The translations under genes and the position numbers were made by a program. The notes below the pieces were generated by a model. The model was not told the DNA's origin, ran no database searches, and saw only the letters and a program-made list of their open reading frames with translations. A stretch of DNA of 64,000 bases from Arthrobacter sp042667405 (lineage in GTDB: Bacteria > Actinomycetota > Actinomycetes > Actinomycetales > Micrococcaceae): contig NZ_JBHVAL010000003.1 in assembly GCF_042667405.1 (NCBI RefSeq), forward strand, positions 186,001 through 250,000, read 5' to 3'. Every line of letters begins with the position of its first letter. The first letter of the stretch is position 1. Of this stretch, positions 16,209 to 24,853 are shown in pieces.

Positions 16209-17139
16209 CCCCACCACCGAAGAGCGGACCCTCCCAGTGACTGAATCCAAAGAGCACATCACGTCGCCGTCGCTCAAGGGCGACGCCTCCGACCTCCGGG
16301 ATCTCGAAGCAGGCCTGGACAACCTGCAATCGGACGCCGGCCGCACGCGCGGTATCGAATGGACGCGCGTGCTGCTGCCGGTCGCTGCCCTGGTGGTCCT
16401 CATCCTGGCGTGGCAGTTCTATGTGTCGCTTGAGTTCAAGCGGCGCGACCTCGTCCCCGGACCACTCGACGTGCTCACCCAGTTCGTGACCATGTGGGGT
16501 GAAGGCAAAGTCCAGGAAGCAGTGTGGACGTCACTTCAACGTGGTGTGATCGGCTTCCTCATTTCTGTTGTGATTGCTACACCCGTGGGTCTGATTCTGG
16601 CTCAGGTTGCTCCCTTGCGCCGTGCGTTTGGTCCTCTGATTTCCGGCCTGCAGGTCCTGCCGTCCGTGGCTTGGGTTCCTGCCGCCATCATCTGGTTCGG
16701 CCTGACCGACGCCACCGTCTACTTCGTGGTGTTCATGGGCGCTATTCCGTCCATCATCAACGGACTCATCTCCGGAGTGGACCAGATCCCGCCGCAGTAT
16801 CGCAGCGTGGGCACCGTCCTTGGCGCCAACAGGCTCCAGATGGCCCTGCAGATCGTCCTGCCAGCCGCGCTTCCCGGCTACATCGGCGGGTTGAAGCAGG
16901 GCTGGGCTTTCTCCTGGCGCTCCCTCATGGCCGCGGAAATCATCGCCGTTGGTGGCACCATCGGTTTCGGCCTGGGATCGCTGCTGGACCAAGGCCGTCT
17001 CCTGTCCGACATGACTATCGTGATGTCCGCGATCCTGCTGATCCTGTTTGTCGGCATCCTGATTGAGCTCTTGGTGTTCGGCCCAATAGAGAAGCGCCTC
17101 CTGCAGCGCCGTGGCCTGCTGGCAGGCAGCTCGCGGTAA
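16198..17139 (+). CDS. ABC transporter permease (SsuC/TauC type)
   Basis: Transmembrane subunit of the same uptake system. The first ~55 residues are hydrophilic; six or so membrane segments follow, with the BPD-transporter coupling region at GTVLGANRLQMALQIVLPAA. LQVLPSVAWVPAAIIWFG is characteristic of SsuC-like permeases. Length is 313 residues, longer than the usual ~260 because of the N-terminal tail. ATG 16198 overlaps the ATPase gene. CCCCC-N7-GGGGG just after the stop and a strong hairpin at 17299-17330 end the unit. Confidence 0.9.
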   Translation: MPSNPTTEERTLPVTESKEHITSPSLKGDASDLRDLEAGLDNLQSDAGRTRGIEWTRVLLPVAALVVLILAWQFYVSLEFKRRDLVPGPLDVLTQFVTMWGEGKVQEAVWTSLQRGVIGFLISVVIATPVGLILAQVAPLRRAFGPLISGLQVLPSVAWVPAAIIWFGLTDATVYFVVFMGAIPSIINGLISGVDQIPPQYRSVGTVLGANRLQMALQIVLPAALPGYIGGLKQGWAFSWRSLMAAEIIAVGGTIGFGLGSLLDQGRLLSDMTIVMSAILLILFVGILIELLVFGPIEKRLLQRRGLLAGSSR

Positions 17140-17298
17140 CCCCCTTGGTCCGGGGGTGAGGTGTGGGCGGAGGGCAGAGGCGCGCCCGATTCCGCCGTTC
17201 GCACCTCTTCCGCACCAGCTCCGCGCCCTTTCACGCCAATTGCACCAGCGGTTATGGAGGCGATCGGCGCTACATGGTGCGGGAACCCGGCGCACGCA

Positions 17299-17332
17299 AC
17301 GCCCGACGGCGGCCTCCCGCCGTCGGGCGTTT
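17299..17332. terminator. Bidirectional terminator between ssuC-like and DUF305 genes
   Basis: Perfect 14-bp stem ACGCCCGACGGCGG (17299-17312) and CCGCCGTCGGGCGT (17317-17330) with a CCTC loop, in the gap between two convergent genes. Confidence 0.8.
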
Positions 17333-17346
17333 ACGGAACCGAAGCG

Positions 17347-17967
17347 CTAGAGACCGGCGAGGAGGGTCTTCATCTCCTGGATCTCCTGCTCCTGCGCAGC
17401 CACGATGTCTTTGGCAAGCTGCACGGCCTCGGAAGATTTGCCCTGGCTTATCTCGGTTTTGGCCATGGTCACAGCACCTTCGTGATGCGCGATCATCTGG
17501 GAGAGATAGAGCCTGGCTGCTTCCGTGCCATGGGCGTCTTTGAGTTTCTGCAGCTCAGTGTCGCTCACCATGCCGTCCATGCCGTGGCCTGCGTGCCCTG
17601 AGGATCCCATCATGGGCTCACTCCAGCCCTTCAGCCACGCCGTCATTTTCTCGATCTCAGGTGCCTGGGCCCCTTTGATCTGAACCGCCAAGGCAGTCAC
17701 AGCGGACGGAATATCTTTCTTGGCCAGGATCGCGTCCGACATCTCGACGGCCTGGGCGTGGTGCGGAATCATCATCTGGGCGAACATGGTGTCCGCCGCA
17801 TTGTGGTTTGACGCGGTGCTGGCCTCGGAGGTGCTGCCGGCTGAGGCCGTCTGCTGGCCGTGATCCATGCCGGGCATCGGATTGGAGCCGGAATTCGAAG
17901 CGCATCCCGTCAGTGCCAGCAGGCCTGCAAGGGCGGTTCCGGTAACAAAAAAGCGTACTTTGTTCAT
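17347..17967 (-). CDS. DUF305 lipoprotein, probably copper-associated
   Basis: Exported lipoprotein of 206 residues with lipobox LTGC, Cys22, followed by a Ser/Ala-rich linker. The DUF305 core has two Met/His-rich repeats: MFAQMMIPHHAQAVEMSD and LYLSQMIAHHEGAVTMAK, plus HAGHGMDGM between them, all suited to binding copper. I chose ATG 17967 because AAAGGA lies nine bases upstream; an upstream in-frame TTG (17988) overlaps that site. The gene upstream on the same strand carries a CsoR-like site in its promoter, which supports a copper role; biochemical function of DUF305 is not settled. Confidence 0.85.
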   Translation of the reverse strand: MNKVRFFVTGTALAGLLALTGCASNSGSNPMPGMDHGQQTASAGSTSEASTASNHNAADTMFAQMMIPHHAQAVEMSDAILAKKDIPSAVTALAVQIKGAQAPEIEKMTAWLKGWSEPMMGSSGHAGHGMDGMVSDTELQKLKDAHGTEAARLYLSQMIAHHEGAVTMAKTEISQGKSSEAVQLAKDIVAAQEQEIQEMKTLLAGL

Positions 17968-18086
17968 CAGTGATTGGTCCTTTGCCAATTCAGGCGGCCT
18001 GTTGGTCGACCGCCAGGGGTAAGCAGATGTTCCGAGGCCGAGGCCCCGGGATGGACGGGTAGCCGTGCGGCGACCCGTTCCGTTGC

Positions 18087-18512
18087 TTACGTCCTGCTGA
18101 TGCTCAGTTGCCCGGGCGTGGGTGCGGCTGGTCGGTAGGACCAGGCTGGCGTGGCCTCGTGGGGTTCCCAGACAGTGGTAGTGATGACAAGGGCGTCACC
18201 CGGAGGCGGCGCAGCCAGTGAGCCTGTTTTCAGCGATGGGATGCAGTTTGCGCTGGAGGACTGGGCGCAGGAGCAGCTGCCCGATGTGCACTGGTCCGCT
18301 TGTGCAGGCTCCAGAGGATGCTTTGCGGAGCCATGCTCGTGGTGCGATGCGGCCGTTAACATCAGCGCTGAAGGATTGGCGGAATGTGAGCCGTGTGACC
18401 CGTTGACAATGTGCATTCCGAAAATGCCCGCAATGACGGCAGCCACCAACAGCAGGAGAGGGATCCGACGTCGGATGGCGGCGCCGGTATCCAGGAATGT
18501 CATCCTGTTCAC
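18087..18512 (-). CDS. Small single-pass membrane protein (DUF6153-like), copper-linked
   Basis: About 141 residues with one hydrophobic segment (IPLLLLVAAVIAGIFGMHIV) near the N-terminus and an extracytoplasmic part rich in His and Cys (HHEHGSAKH, CTSGSCSCAQ). The layout resembles small proteins that accompany DUF305 genes in Actinobacteria; the DUF6153 label is from memory and uncertain. GTG 18512 is preferred because AGGAGG lies upstream; ATG 18503 is also possible. It precedes the DUF305 gene by 120 bp on the same strand and is probably co-transcribed. Confidence 0.6.
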   Translation of the reverse strand: MNRMTFLDTGAAIRRRIPLLLLVAAVIAGIFGMHIVNGSHGSHSANPSALMLTAASHHEHGSAKHPLEPAQADQCTSGSCSCAQSSSANCIPSLKTGSLAAPPPGDALVITTTVWEPHEATPAWSYRPAAPTPGQLSISRT

Positions 18513-18553
18513 GGTTTCCCACCACCTCCTGCAGCTCATCGGACATTAGCAGC

Positions 18554-18570
18554 ATACCCCCGGAGGGTAT
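18554..18570 (-). promoter_or_regulatory. CsoR-like copper operator
   Basis: ATACCC-CCGGA-GGGTAT, an inverted repeat of the type bound by the Cu(I) repressor CsoR (TACCC...GGGTA). It lies about 40-60 bp upstream of the small membrane protein start; on the minus strand its right half overlaps TATGCT, a possible -10. Release by copper would induce both membrane protein and DUF305 lipoprotein. Confidence 0.7.
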
Positions 18571-18653
18571 CCTTTGCATCGCAGCGCCGCGGGTTCGCCT
18601 CTGATGCAGGTTTATCCGCTGCGAATTCCCTTCCGAGCGCCTAGAATCGCCAA

Positions 18654-19211
18654 ATGGGCCTCCTAACGTTCAGCATCAACGTCACCCTGGATGGTTGCGT
18701 TGACCACCGTGAGGGTATCGCCGACGACGAGACACACGCTCACTTCACCCGACTCCTGGAGCAGGGCGGCGCAATGCTCTGGGGTCGCACTACCTACGAA
18801 ATGATGGAGAGCTACTGGCCGGGCGTCGCCAGCGGCGAGATCGATGCCCCGCAATCCCTCAAGGAGTGGGCGGTGGCGCTGGAGACCAAGCCCAAGTACG
18901 TCGTCTCGGCCTCGCGGAGGGACTTCCCGTGGACCAACAGCCACCACCTGACTGGGGACCTCCGCTCGGCTGTGCAGGAACTCAAGGACAGTACACCTGA
19001 TGGGGTCCTTGTCGGCAGTGGAAAACTTGCCACAGCGTTGGACCGGATGGACCTGATTGACGAGTACAAGCTCCTGATCCATCCCATGATCACCGGTCAC
19101 GGACCCACCCTCTACCAAGACGGATTGCCCAGCACCCGGCGCTTGGAGCTGGTCTCCGCGGAGCCACTGAGCAACGGCGCGGTCGCCATGCACTATCGAC
19201 GGGCCGATTGA
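18654..19211 (+). CDS. Dihydrofolate reductase / RibD C-terminal domain family protein
   Basis: Cytoplasmic reductase-fold protein of 185 residues: MGLLTFSINVTLDG start, GAMLWGRTTYEMM, and DGVLVGSGKLATALDRMDLI near the nucleotide pocket. Members of this group (YyaP/YwjB-like) bind NADPH but their substrates are unknown. TAGAAT (18642-18647) is six bases upstream of the ATG, compatible with a leaderless transcript. It is not expected to be the housekeeping FolA, which has a different sequence pattern. Confidence 0.85.
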   Translation: MGLLTFSINVTLDGCVDHREGIADDETHAHFTRLLEQGGAMLWGRTTYEMMESYWPGVASGEIDAPQSLKEWAVALETKPKYVVSASRRDFPWTNSHHLTGDLRSAVQELKDSTPDGVLVGSGKLATALDRMDLIDEYKLLIHPMITGHGPTLYQDGLPSTRRLELVSAEPLSNGAVAMHYRRAD

Positions 19212-19246
19212 GGAATGCACCGGCACTCACCGGTGTTGTGACGGGC

Positions 19247-20293
19247 ATGCACAACAAACGGATCGGCTTCCTGTCCTTCGGCCACTGGGCCCGCGTCCCA
19301 GGCTCCTTGGTTCCCACTGCCGGCGAGGCCCTGAAGCAGGGGATTGACCTCGCTGTCGCCGCCGAGGAGTTGGGCATCGATGGAGCTTTCTTCCGTGTGC
19401 ACCACTTCGCGCGGCAGCAGGCTTCGCCGTTCCCGCTCCTGAGTGCCATCGCTGCGCGGACCAGCCGCATTGAGATGGGCACCGGCGTGATCGACATGCG
19501 CTACGAGAACCCCCTCTACATGGCCGAGGAAGCCGCAGCCACGGACCTCATCAGTGACGGCAGGCTGCAACTCGGCGTGAGCCGTGGTTCACCCGAGCCC
19601 GCACGGAACGGTGCCGCGAATTTCGGTTACGTCCCGGCCGATGGCGAGGACGGGGGCGACATGGCCCGCCGCCACACGGCGCTGTTCCGCAAAGCCATTG
19701 CAGGTCACGGTGTGGCGGAGGCGGATCCGCACTATTCCGGCGGCGCCACTGGTTTGCTCCCGATCCAGCCTCAATCGCCCGGCCTTCCACAACGGATCTG
19801 GTGGGGCGCCGGCACCCGTAAGACGGCGGTGTGGGCGGCAGAGCAGGGAATGAACCTCATGAGTTCGACGCTTCTCACCGAAGATACGGGCGTGCCCTTT
19901 GACGAACTCCAGGCCGAGCAGATCCGGATGTTCCGCGAAGCCTGGGCAGCTGCCGGCCATGACTTCGAACCGAGGGTCTCGGTCAGCCGCAGTGTGATCC
20001 CGATCGTGGACGACGTCGACAACCACTACTTCGGCCTCCGCGCCCAAGCGGACAGCCAGGATCAGGTGGGGATTCTCGACGGCGCGTTGTCGCGTTTCGG
20101 TAAGAGCTACATCGGCGAACCGGAGCAGTTGGCAGAAGAGTTGGCGAAGGACGCAGCAGTCCAGTCTGCGGATACGGTGCTGCTCACCGTGCCCAACCAG
20201 CTCGGGGTCGATTACAACGCGAAGCTCCTGGGCAACGTGGCAAAGCACATCGCCCCGGCGTTCGGGTGGAAGCCGAATTGGGAGGAGGCGTAA
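19247..20293 (+). CDS. LLM-class flavin-dependent oxidoreductase
   Basis: Luciferase-like monooxygenase of 348 residues. Characteristic segments: IGFLSFGHW at the first strand, LAVAAEELGIDGAFFRVHHF, ARTSRIEMGTGVIDMRYENP and DLISDGRLQLGVSRGSPEP. FMNH2-dependent oxidation or F420-dependent chemistry cannot be told apart here. The start is set at ATG 19247, where homology begins; an in-frame TTG at 19208 overlaps the previous gene. Substrate unknown. Confidence 0.85.
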   Translation: MHNKRIGFLSFGHWARVPGSLVPTAGEALKQGIDLAVAAEELGIDGAFFRVHHFARQQASPFPLLSAIAARTSRIEMGTGVIDMRYENPLYMAEEAAATDLISDGRLQLGVSRGSPEPARNGAANFGYVPADGEDGGDMARRHTALFRKAIAGHGVAEADPHYSGGATGLLPIQPQSPGLPQRIWWGAGTRKTAVWAAEQGMNLMSSTLLTEDTGVPFDELQAEQIRMFREAWAAAGHDFEPRVSVSRSVIPIVDDVDNHYFGLRAQADSQDQVGILDGALSRFGKSYIGEPEQLAEELAKDAAVQSADTVLLTVPNQLGVDYNAKLLGNVAKHIAPAFGWKPNWEEA

Positions 20294-20329
20294 CCGGGCA
20301 TCGTTCTCTCCACCGATAGGATCGAACGC

Positions 20330-20794
20330 ATGCATGAAGGAACCACCAAGCTGAATATACGGGCTTGCCGTGGGCCGGAGGAGTACGCGCGCCTGGTTGA
20401 GATTTGGCGCGAAGCGGTCCTCGCCACCCATGACTTTTTGGATGAGTCCGATTTCAACCGGATCGAATCCCACCTTGCATCGGACTACTTTCCCGCCGTG
20501 ACTCTCACCGTTGCCGAGAAGGACGGAATACCCGTTGGGTTTGCCGGGGTGCTGGACGGTGCTCTGGAGATGCTCTTCGTCTCCGATGCAGTCCGCGGCC
20601 ACGGTGTTGGGACGGCGCTCCTGGCCGAAGTTGTCAAGAGCCAGGGGGTCTCGAAGGTAGATGTGAACGAGCAGAACGACGCCGCTCACGGCTTCTACCG
20701 TAGCCGGGGCTTCGTTCAGACCGGCCGGAGCGAGCTCGATGCCGACGGTCGGCCCTATCCGATCCTTCACCTGGAGCTGAATACGGGTTCCTGA
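20330..20794 (+). CDS. GNAT-family N-acetyltransferase
   Basis: A 154-residue acetyltransferase with acetyl-CoA motif A at RGHGVGTALLAEVV and the following VNEQNDAAHGFYRSRGF typical of YjaB/PhnO-like enzymes. The substrate, a small amine or protein lysine, cannot be read from sequence. TAGGAT lies 7 nt before the ATG, with no clear Shine-Dalgarno. Confidence 0.88.
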   Translation: MHEGTTKLNIRACRGPEEYARLVEIWREAVLATHDFLDESDFNRIESHLASDYFPAVTLTVAEKDGIPVGFAGVLDGALEMLFVSDAVRGHGVGTALLAEVVKSQGVSKVDVNEQNDAAHGFYRSRGFVQTGRSELDADGRPYPILHLELNTGS

Positions 20795-20927
20795 ACCCGG
20801 GCCGGCGTCCACGGAGCCCCCGAAACGCCGGTACTCTTATTGGCTGTGCATCGCTGCGGAAACGCCGCGGGCGCACGTGTAAGCCCCTTCAATGAGGAGG
20901 GGGCTGACGAAGCCAGTAAAGGTAAAG

Positions 20928-21839
20928 ATGGACATTCAGAATCTCCTCGAAGACATCGTTGGAGCAGTCGAACCGCACGTGGGCCAGGGAAATGTGGCCG
21001 ACTACATTCCCCAGCTCGGGGCTGTGGATCCGTACCAGTTCGGGATATCCCTGGTGACCAAGGACGGCGAGGTGTTCTCGGCCGGGGACGCCCACGTCGA
21101 GTTCTCTGTCCAGAGCATCTCCAAAGTGTTCGCCCTCGCCTTGGTCCTGGCTTCCGACGGCGACCACATCTGGAAGCGTGTCTTCCGCGAACCCTCGGGC
21201 AACCCTTTCAACTCCCTGGTCCAGCTGGAGAGCGAGGACGGGATTCCCCGGAACCCCTTCATCAACGCCGGCGCGATTGTGGTGACGGACAGGCTGCTGA
21301 GCCTGACGGGCAACGCTGCGCACGCTGTCCGGGACCTGATGCGACAGGAAACCAACAACACAAACGTTGATACCGACCACCGGGTGGCGTCGTCCGAGTT
21401 GGCAAACAGCCACCGCAACGCCTCCTTGGCGCACTTCCTTGCCAGCTGTGGCAACCTGGAGAACCCCGTGGAGGACGTCCTGGACTCCTATGCCAGGCAG
21501 TGCGCCTTGGCCATGACGTGCGAAGACCTGGCGCTCGCCACCCGGTTCCTGGCCTCCAACGGTTTGGGTGCCGACGGCAGCCTCCTGTTGTCACCGGCGC
21601 AAACAAAGAGGATCAACGCCGTCATGCTCACCTGCGGAACCTACGACGCCGCCGGGGAGTTCGCCTACCGGGTGGGCCTTCCGGGCAAGAGTGGCGTGGG
21701 CGGCGGGATCGTGGCCGTGGTCCCGAACAAGTGCGCCATCAGCGTGTGGAGCCCGGGGCTGGGACGGTCTGGCAACTCCGTGGCAGGGGTCGCCGCGCTG
21801 GACGAATTCACCACTCGCACGGGCTGGTCGGTGTTCTAA
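20928..21839 (+). CDS. glsA: Glutaminase (GlsA type)
   Basis: Hydrolyses L-glutamine to glutamate and ammonia through a serine beta-lactamase-like fold. The nucleophile motif SxxK is Ser63-Ile-Ser-Lys66 in EFSVQSISKVFAL; NPFINAGAIVV, the YARQCALAMTCEDLA segment and the final GKSGVGGGIVAVVPN all match the family. Length is 303 residues, typical. ATG 20928 is preferred to the upstream GTG-type start at 20892 as it aligns with family N-termini. Just upstream (20880-20905) AGCCCC/GGGGGCT can form a small hairpin in the leader. Confidence 0.94.
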   Translation: MDIQNLLEDIVGAVEPHVGQGNVADYIPQLGAVDPYQFGISLVTKDGEVFSAGDAHVEFSVQSISKVFALALVLASDGDHIWKRVFREPSGNPFNSLVQLESEDGIPRNPFINAGAIVVTDRLLSLTGNAAHAVRDLMRQETNNTNVDTDHRVASSELANSHRNASLAHFLASCGNLENPVEDVLDSYARQCALAMTCEDLALATRFLASNGLGADGSLLLSPAQTKRINAVMLTCGTYDAAGEFAYRVGLPGKSGVGGGIVAVVPNKCAISVWSPGLGRSGNSVAGVAALDEFTTRTGWSVF

Positions 21840-21906
21840 TCAGCCTGCAGTTGTGAAACTTTTTGTGACGCCGGATTACCCAGCGTTACCGGTTGTGTCC
21901 GGGCCT

Positions 21907-21942
21907 TTGAAGCATATTACGGCGCAGCCCTACAGTTTTTTC
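21907..21942 (+). promoter_or_regulatory. Leaderless-type promoter of cysG
   Basis: TTGAAG (21907-21912), 18-bp spacer, TACAGT (21931-21936), TTTTTC, then ATG at 21943. No Shine-Dalgarno. Same -35 and spacing as the ssu leader promoter at 14083 and the same -10 as sirA. Confidence 0.7.
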
Positions 21943-23204
21943 ATGGCAATACAGGACATTTACCCCACTGCGCTGAGGCTGCTCGGCCGCCCGGTGCTGG
22001 TTGTGGGCGGCGGACCCGTCGCGCCAAGGGACTGCTCGACGCCGGTGCAAAAGTCACCGTGGTCGCTCCCGTTGCCACCGAAACACTTCGCACGCAGGCG
22101 GCGTCCGGGCTCCTCACCTGGGAGCCCCGGGAGTACCGCACCTCAGACCTCGACGGCGTCTGGTTCGTTCAGACCGCTACCGGCTCTTCCGCTGTGGACA
22201 CCCAGGTAGCGTCCGACGCCGAGGCGCAGCGCATCTGGTGTGTTAATGCTTCCGATCACGAGGCTTCCGCTGCCTGGACTCCCGCTGTCGCCGAGGTTGA
22301 CGACGTCAAAATCGCCATCAATGCCGGGGGAGACCCGCGCCGCGCCATGGCCTTGCGGAACGCAGTTGCCACTGCCCTGGAATCAGGTGACCTGCCGCTG
22401 CGCCGGCACCGGAAAGCGGACAGCACAGGTTCCATTGGTTCCGTCGCTTTGGTGGGCGGCGGTCCCGGCGACTCGGGACTCATCACCGTCCGCGGTCGGC
22501 GCTTGCTGGGCCAGGCCGACGTCGTGGTTGCAGACCGTCTTGGTCCGCGCGAGCTGCTCAAAGAGCTGGCTCCCGACGTTCGCGTGATCGAGGTCGGCAA
22601 GACCCCCGGCCACCACCCTGTACCGCAGCTTGAGATCAACCGCATCCTCGTGGAAGAGGCCCTCAAGGGCAACCGCGTGGTCCGTCTTAAAGGCGGCGAC
22701 CCCTATGTCCTGGGCCGCGGCGGCGAGGAAGCAGAGTACTGCCGGCAGAACGGCGTCGAGGTTGAAGTGGTCTCCGGTGTGACGTCGGCGATCTCGGTTC
22801 CCGCTGCCGCCGGCATCCCGGTGACGCATCGTGGCCTGGCCAAGGGCTTCAGCGTGGTCACCGGCCACGAGGAGCTGTCCGAAGTCCCGGCACGGCCCGA
22901 TCACACTGTGGTGTTGCTCATGGGAGTGGCGCAATTGCGTGATTCCGCGGCTGCGCTGGCGGGCTCGGGTCTGCCTTTGGACACTCCAGTAGGTATCGTA
23001 GAGAACGGGTATTTGCCGGATCAGCGCGTCACCATCGGCACCTTGGGAAGCATTGCGGACCAAGCGGAAGCCGTGGGCGTGGCCAATCCGGCGGTCATCG
23101 TGATCGGCGATGTCGTCCGGGTCAGCCCCTTTGCGCCGCAGCATTTCAAGACCGCTGACTACAGCACTATTACCCCCAACCGTCCCCGCGTCCGCACCAA
23201 CTAG
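21943..23204 (+). pseudogene. cysG: Siroheme synthase CysG (precorrin-2 dehydrogenase/SUMT fusion), frameshifted
   Basis: The N-terminal half should oxidise precorrin-2; the C-terminal half methylates uroporphyrinogen III. From ATG 21943 the frame reads a normal start, YPTALRLLGRPVLVVGGGPV, then at 22021 loses homology; the homologous continuation AKGLLDAGAKVTVVAP is in another frame from 22023. The expected AARR between them is missing, consistent with loss of about 10 nt. The second frame is open to 23204 with the entire SUMT domain (VGGGPGDSGL, VRLKGGDPYVLGRGGEE, VTHRGLAKGF), and could be expressed alone from GTG 22059. Either a true mutation, or a sequencing/assembly error. Siroheme is needed by SirA. 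Confidence 0.85.
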
Positions 23205-23227
23205 CCCCCGGCCCAACTAGGTAACAG

Positions 23228-23240
23228 ATAACGTCGTTAT
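23228..23240 (+). promoter_or_regulatory. Palindrome upstream of fprA
   Basis: ATAACG-T-CGTTAT, a perfect 13-bp palindrome about 65 bp before the fprA start, followed by possible -10 sequences. A plausible regulator site; the regulator is not identifiable. Confidence 0.4.
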
Positions 23241-23305
23241 GAGCCCTCAATACGACGTTTACTGCGACTCAGTTGGGAGGCCCGAAAAGAAGAAGGAACA
23301 CAGCC

Positions 23306-24772
23306 GTGTCAATTAGCACCCCCGTAGGTTCTGCGGACCGTCCGCTTCGCGTCGCCGTCATCGGCTCCGGCCCGGCCGGCGTGTACGCAGCGGACATCCT
23401 GACCAAGAGCGAAGCCGTCAAGAGCGGCGAACTCAACGTCAGCATCGACCTCTTTGACCGCTACCCGGCACCGTACGGCCTGATCCGTTACGGCGTTGCC
23501 CCGGACCACCCCCGCATCAAGGGCATCGTCAACGCCCTGCACAAGGTGCTGGACCGCGGCGACATCCGCTTCTTCGGCAACGTGGACTACGGCACGGACA
23601 TCTCCATCGAGGACCTCCGCAAGCACTACGACGCCATCATCTTCGCCACCGGAGCCATCAAGGACGCGGACCTGAACATCCCGGGCATCGAGCTTGAGGG
23701 TTCGTTCGGCGGCGCGGACTTCGTGTCCTGGTTCGACGGACACCCGGATGTTCCGCGCGAGTGGCCGTTGGATGCCAAGGAAATCGCCGTTCTGGGCAAT
23801 GGCAACGTGGCGCTGGACGTAGCACGTATGCTGTCCAAGCATGCCGACGACCTGCTGGTTACCGAAATCCCGGACAACGTCTACGCCGGCCTGAAGAACT
23901 CCCCGGTGACGGACGTCCACGTGTTCGGCCGTCGTGGCCCGGCGCAGGTCAAGTTCACCCCGCTGGAGCTCCGCGAACTCTCGCACTCCAAGGACGTCGA
24001 CATCATCCTCTACGCCGAGGACTTCGAATTCGACGAAGAGTCCGACCGCCAGGTCCAGAGCAACAACCAGATCAAGACCATGGTTGGCACGCTCACCAAC
24101 TGGATCGCCGAGCAGCCGGAGGACCTCTCCGAACTCAAGGCTTCGCGCCGCCTGCACCTGCACTTCCTGCACAGCCCCGTGGAAATCGTGGACTCCGCCG
24201 AGACCCCCGGCAAGGTTGCAGGCATCAAGTTCGAGCGCACAGAGCTGGACGGCACGGGCAACGCCCGCGGCACCGGCGAGTTCATCGACTACCCGGTCCA
24301 GGCCGTGTACCGCGCCATCGGCTACTTCGGCTCTGCCCTTCCGGACGTCGAGTTCGACCACAAGAAGGGCGTCGTGACCAACGACGGCGGCCGCGTCCTG
24401 GATGCCGACGGCCAACACGTCCCGGGCCTCTACGCCACGGGCTGGATCAAGCGTGGTCCCGTGGGCCTCATCGGCCACACCAAGGGCGATGCCCTCGAGA
24501 CCGTCACGTACCTGCTGGAGGACCGCGAAAACCTGCCGCTCGCCGAGGTTCCTGCGGCAGACGCCGTCGTGGATCTGCTCGATGCCCGCGGCGTGAAGTT
24601 CACCAGCTGGGAAGGCTGGCTGGCACTGGATGCCCACGAGCTCGCCCTCGGCGCAGCGGCCACCGAAGCCGGCGGTTCGCACGGCGTCGAGGTGACCCGT
24701 GAGCGCATCAAGGTTGTGCCGCGCGAGGACATGGTCAACATCTCCCGCGACGGTGTATCCGCCCAGGTCTAA
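23306..24772 (+). CDS. fprA: Ferredoxin/NADP reductase FprA, copy 1
   Basis: NADPH:ferredoxin oxidoreductase of the adrenodoxin-reductase type, cytoplasmic. FAD site GSGPAGVYAADIL near residue 17; NADP site VLGNGNVALDVARML; then FGRRGPAQVKFTPLELREL and GWIKRGPVGLIGHTKGDA, all family hallmarks. Length is 488 residues. GTG 23306 has AAGAAGGAA upstream; the longer reading frame from 23273 is not favoured. It follows cysG by 100 bp and could supply reduced ferredoxin to sulfite reductase, an inference from location and chemistry. A close paralogue lies at 46548-47981. Confidence 0.92.
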   Translation: MSISTPVGSADRPLRVAVIGSGPAGVYAADILTKSEAVKSGELNVSIDLFDRYPAPYGLIRYGVAPDHPRIKGIVNALHKVLDRGDIRFFGNVDYGTDISIEDLRKHYDAIIFATGAIKDADLNIPGIELEGSFGGADFVSWFDGHPDVPREWPLDAKEIAVLGNGNVALDVARMLSKHADDLLVTEIPDNVYAGLKNSPVTDVHVFGRRGPAQVKFTPLELRELSHSKDVDIILYAEDFEFDEESDRQVQSNNQIKTMVGTLTNWIAEQPEDLSELKASRRLHLHFLHSPVEIVDSAETPGKVAGIKFERTELDGTGNARGTGEFIDYPVQAVYRAIGYFGSALPDVEFDHKKGVVTNDGGRVLDADGQHVPGLYATGWIKRGPVGLIGHTKGDALETVTYLLEDRENLPLAEVPAADAVVDLLDARGVKFTSWEGWLALDAHELALGAAATEAGGSHGVEVTRERIKVVPREDMVNISRDGVSAQV

Positions 24773-24775
24773 AAC

Positions 24776-24842
24776 CAACGCGGGGTCACTTTTGGCCCAT
24801 TCGGAGCTTCCGGATGGGCCCTAAGTGACCCCGCGTTGTTTT
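24776..24842. repeat. Palindromic intergenic repeat, family II copy 1, terminator-like
   Basis: 25-bp arms (24776-24800 and 24814-24838) beginning CAACGCGGGGTCACTT, two mismatches, 13-nt loop, then TTTT. It starts four bases after the fprA stop and probably terminates it. The near-identical second copy is at 45154-45216. Confidence 0.85.
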
Positions 24843-24853
24843 AAGGTGGGGGT

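Noticed and set aside
23309..24778. 489-codon open frame antisense to fprA
   Set aside because: Shadow of fprA; similar shadows exist for the fprA paralogue, gabT and the aldehyde dehydrogenases.
24776..24842. Riboswitch or attenuator for the CstB-like gene
   Set aside because: The hairpin is a dispersed symmetric repeat also found at 45154 away from that gene, so a repeat/terminator explanation is simpler.
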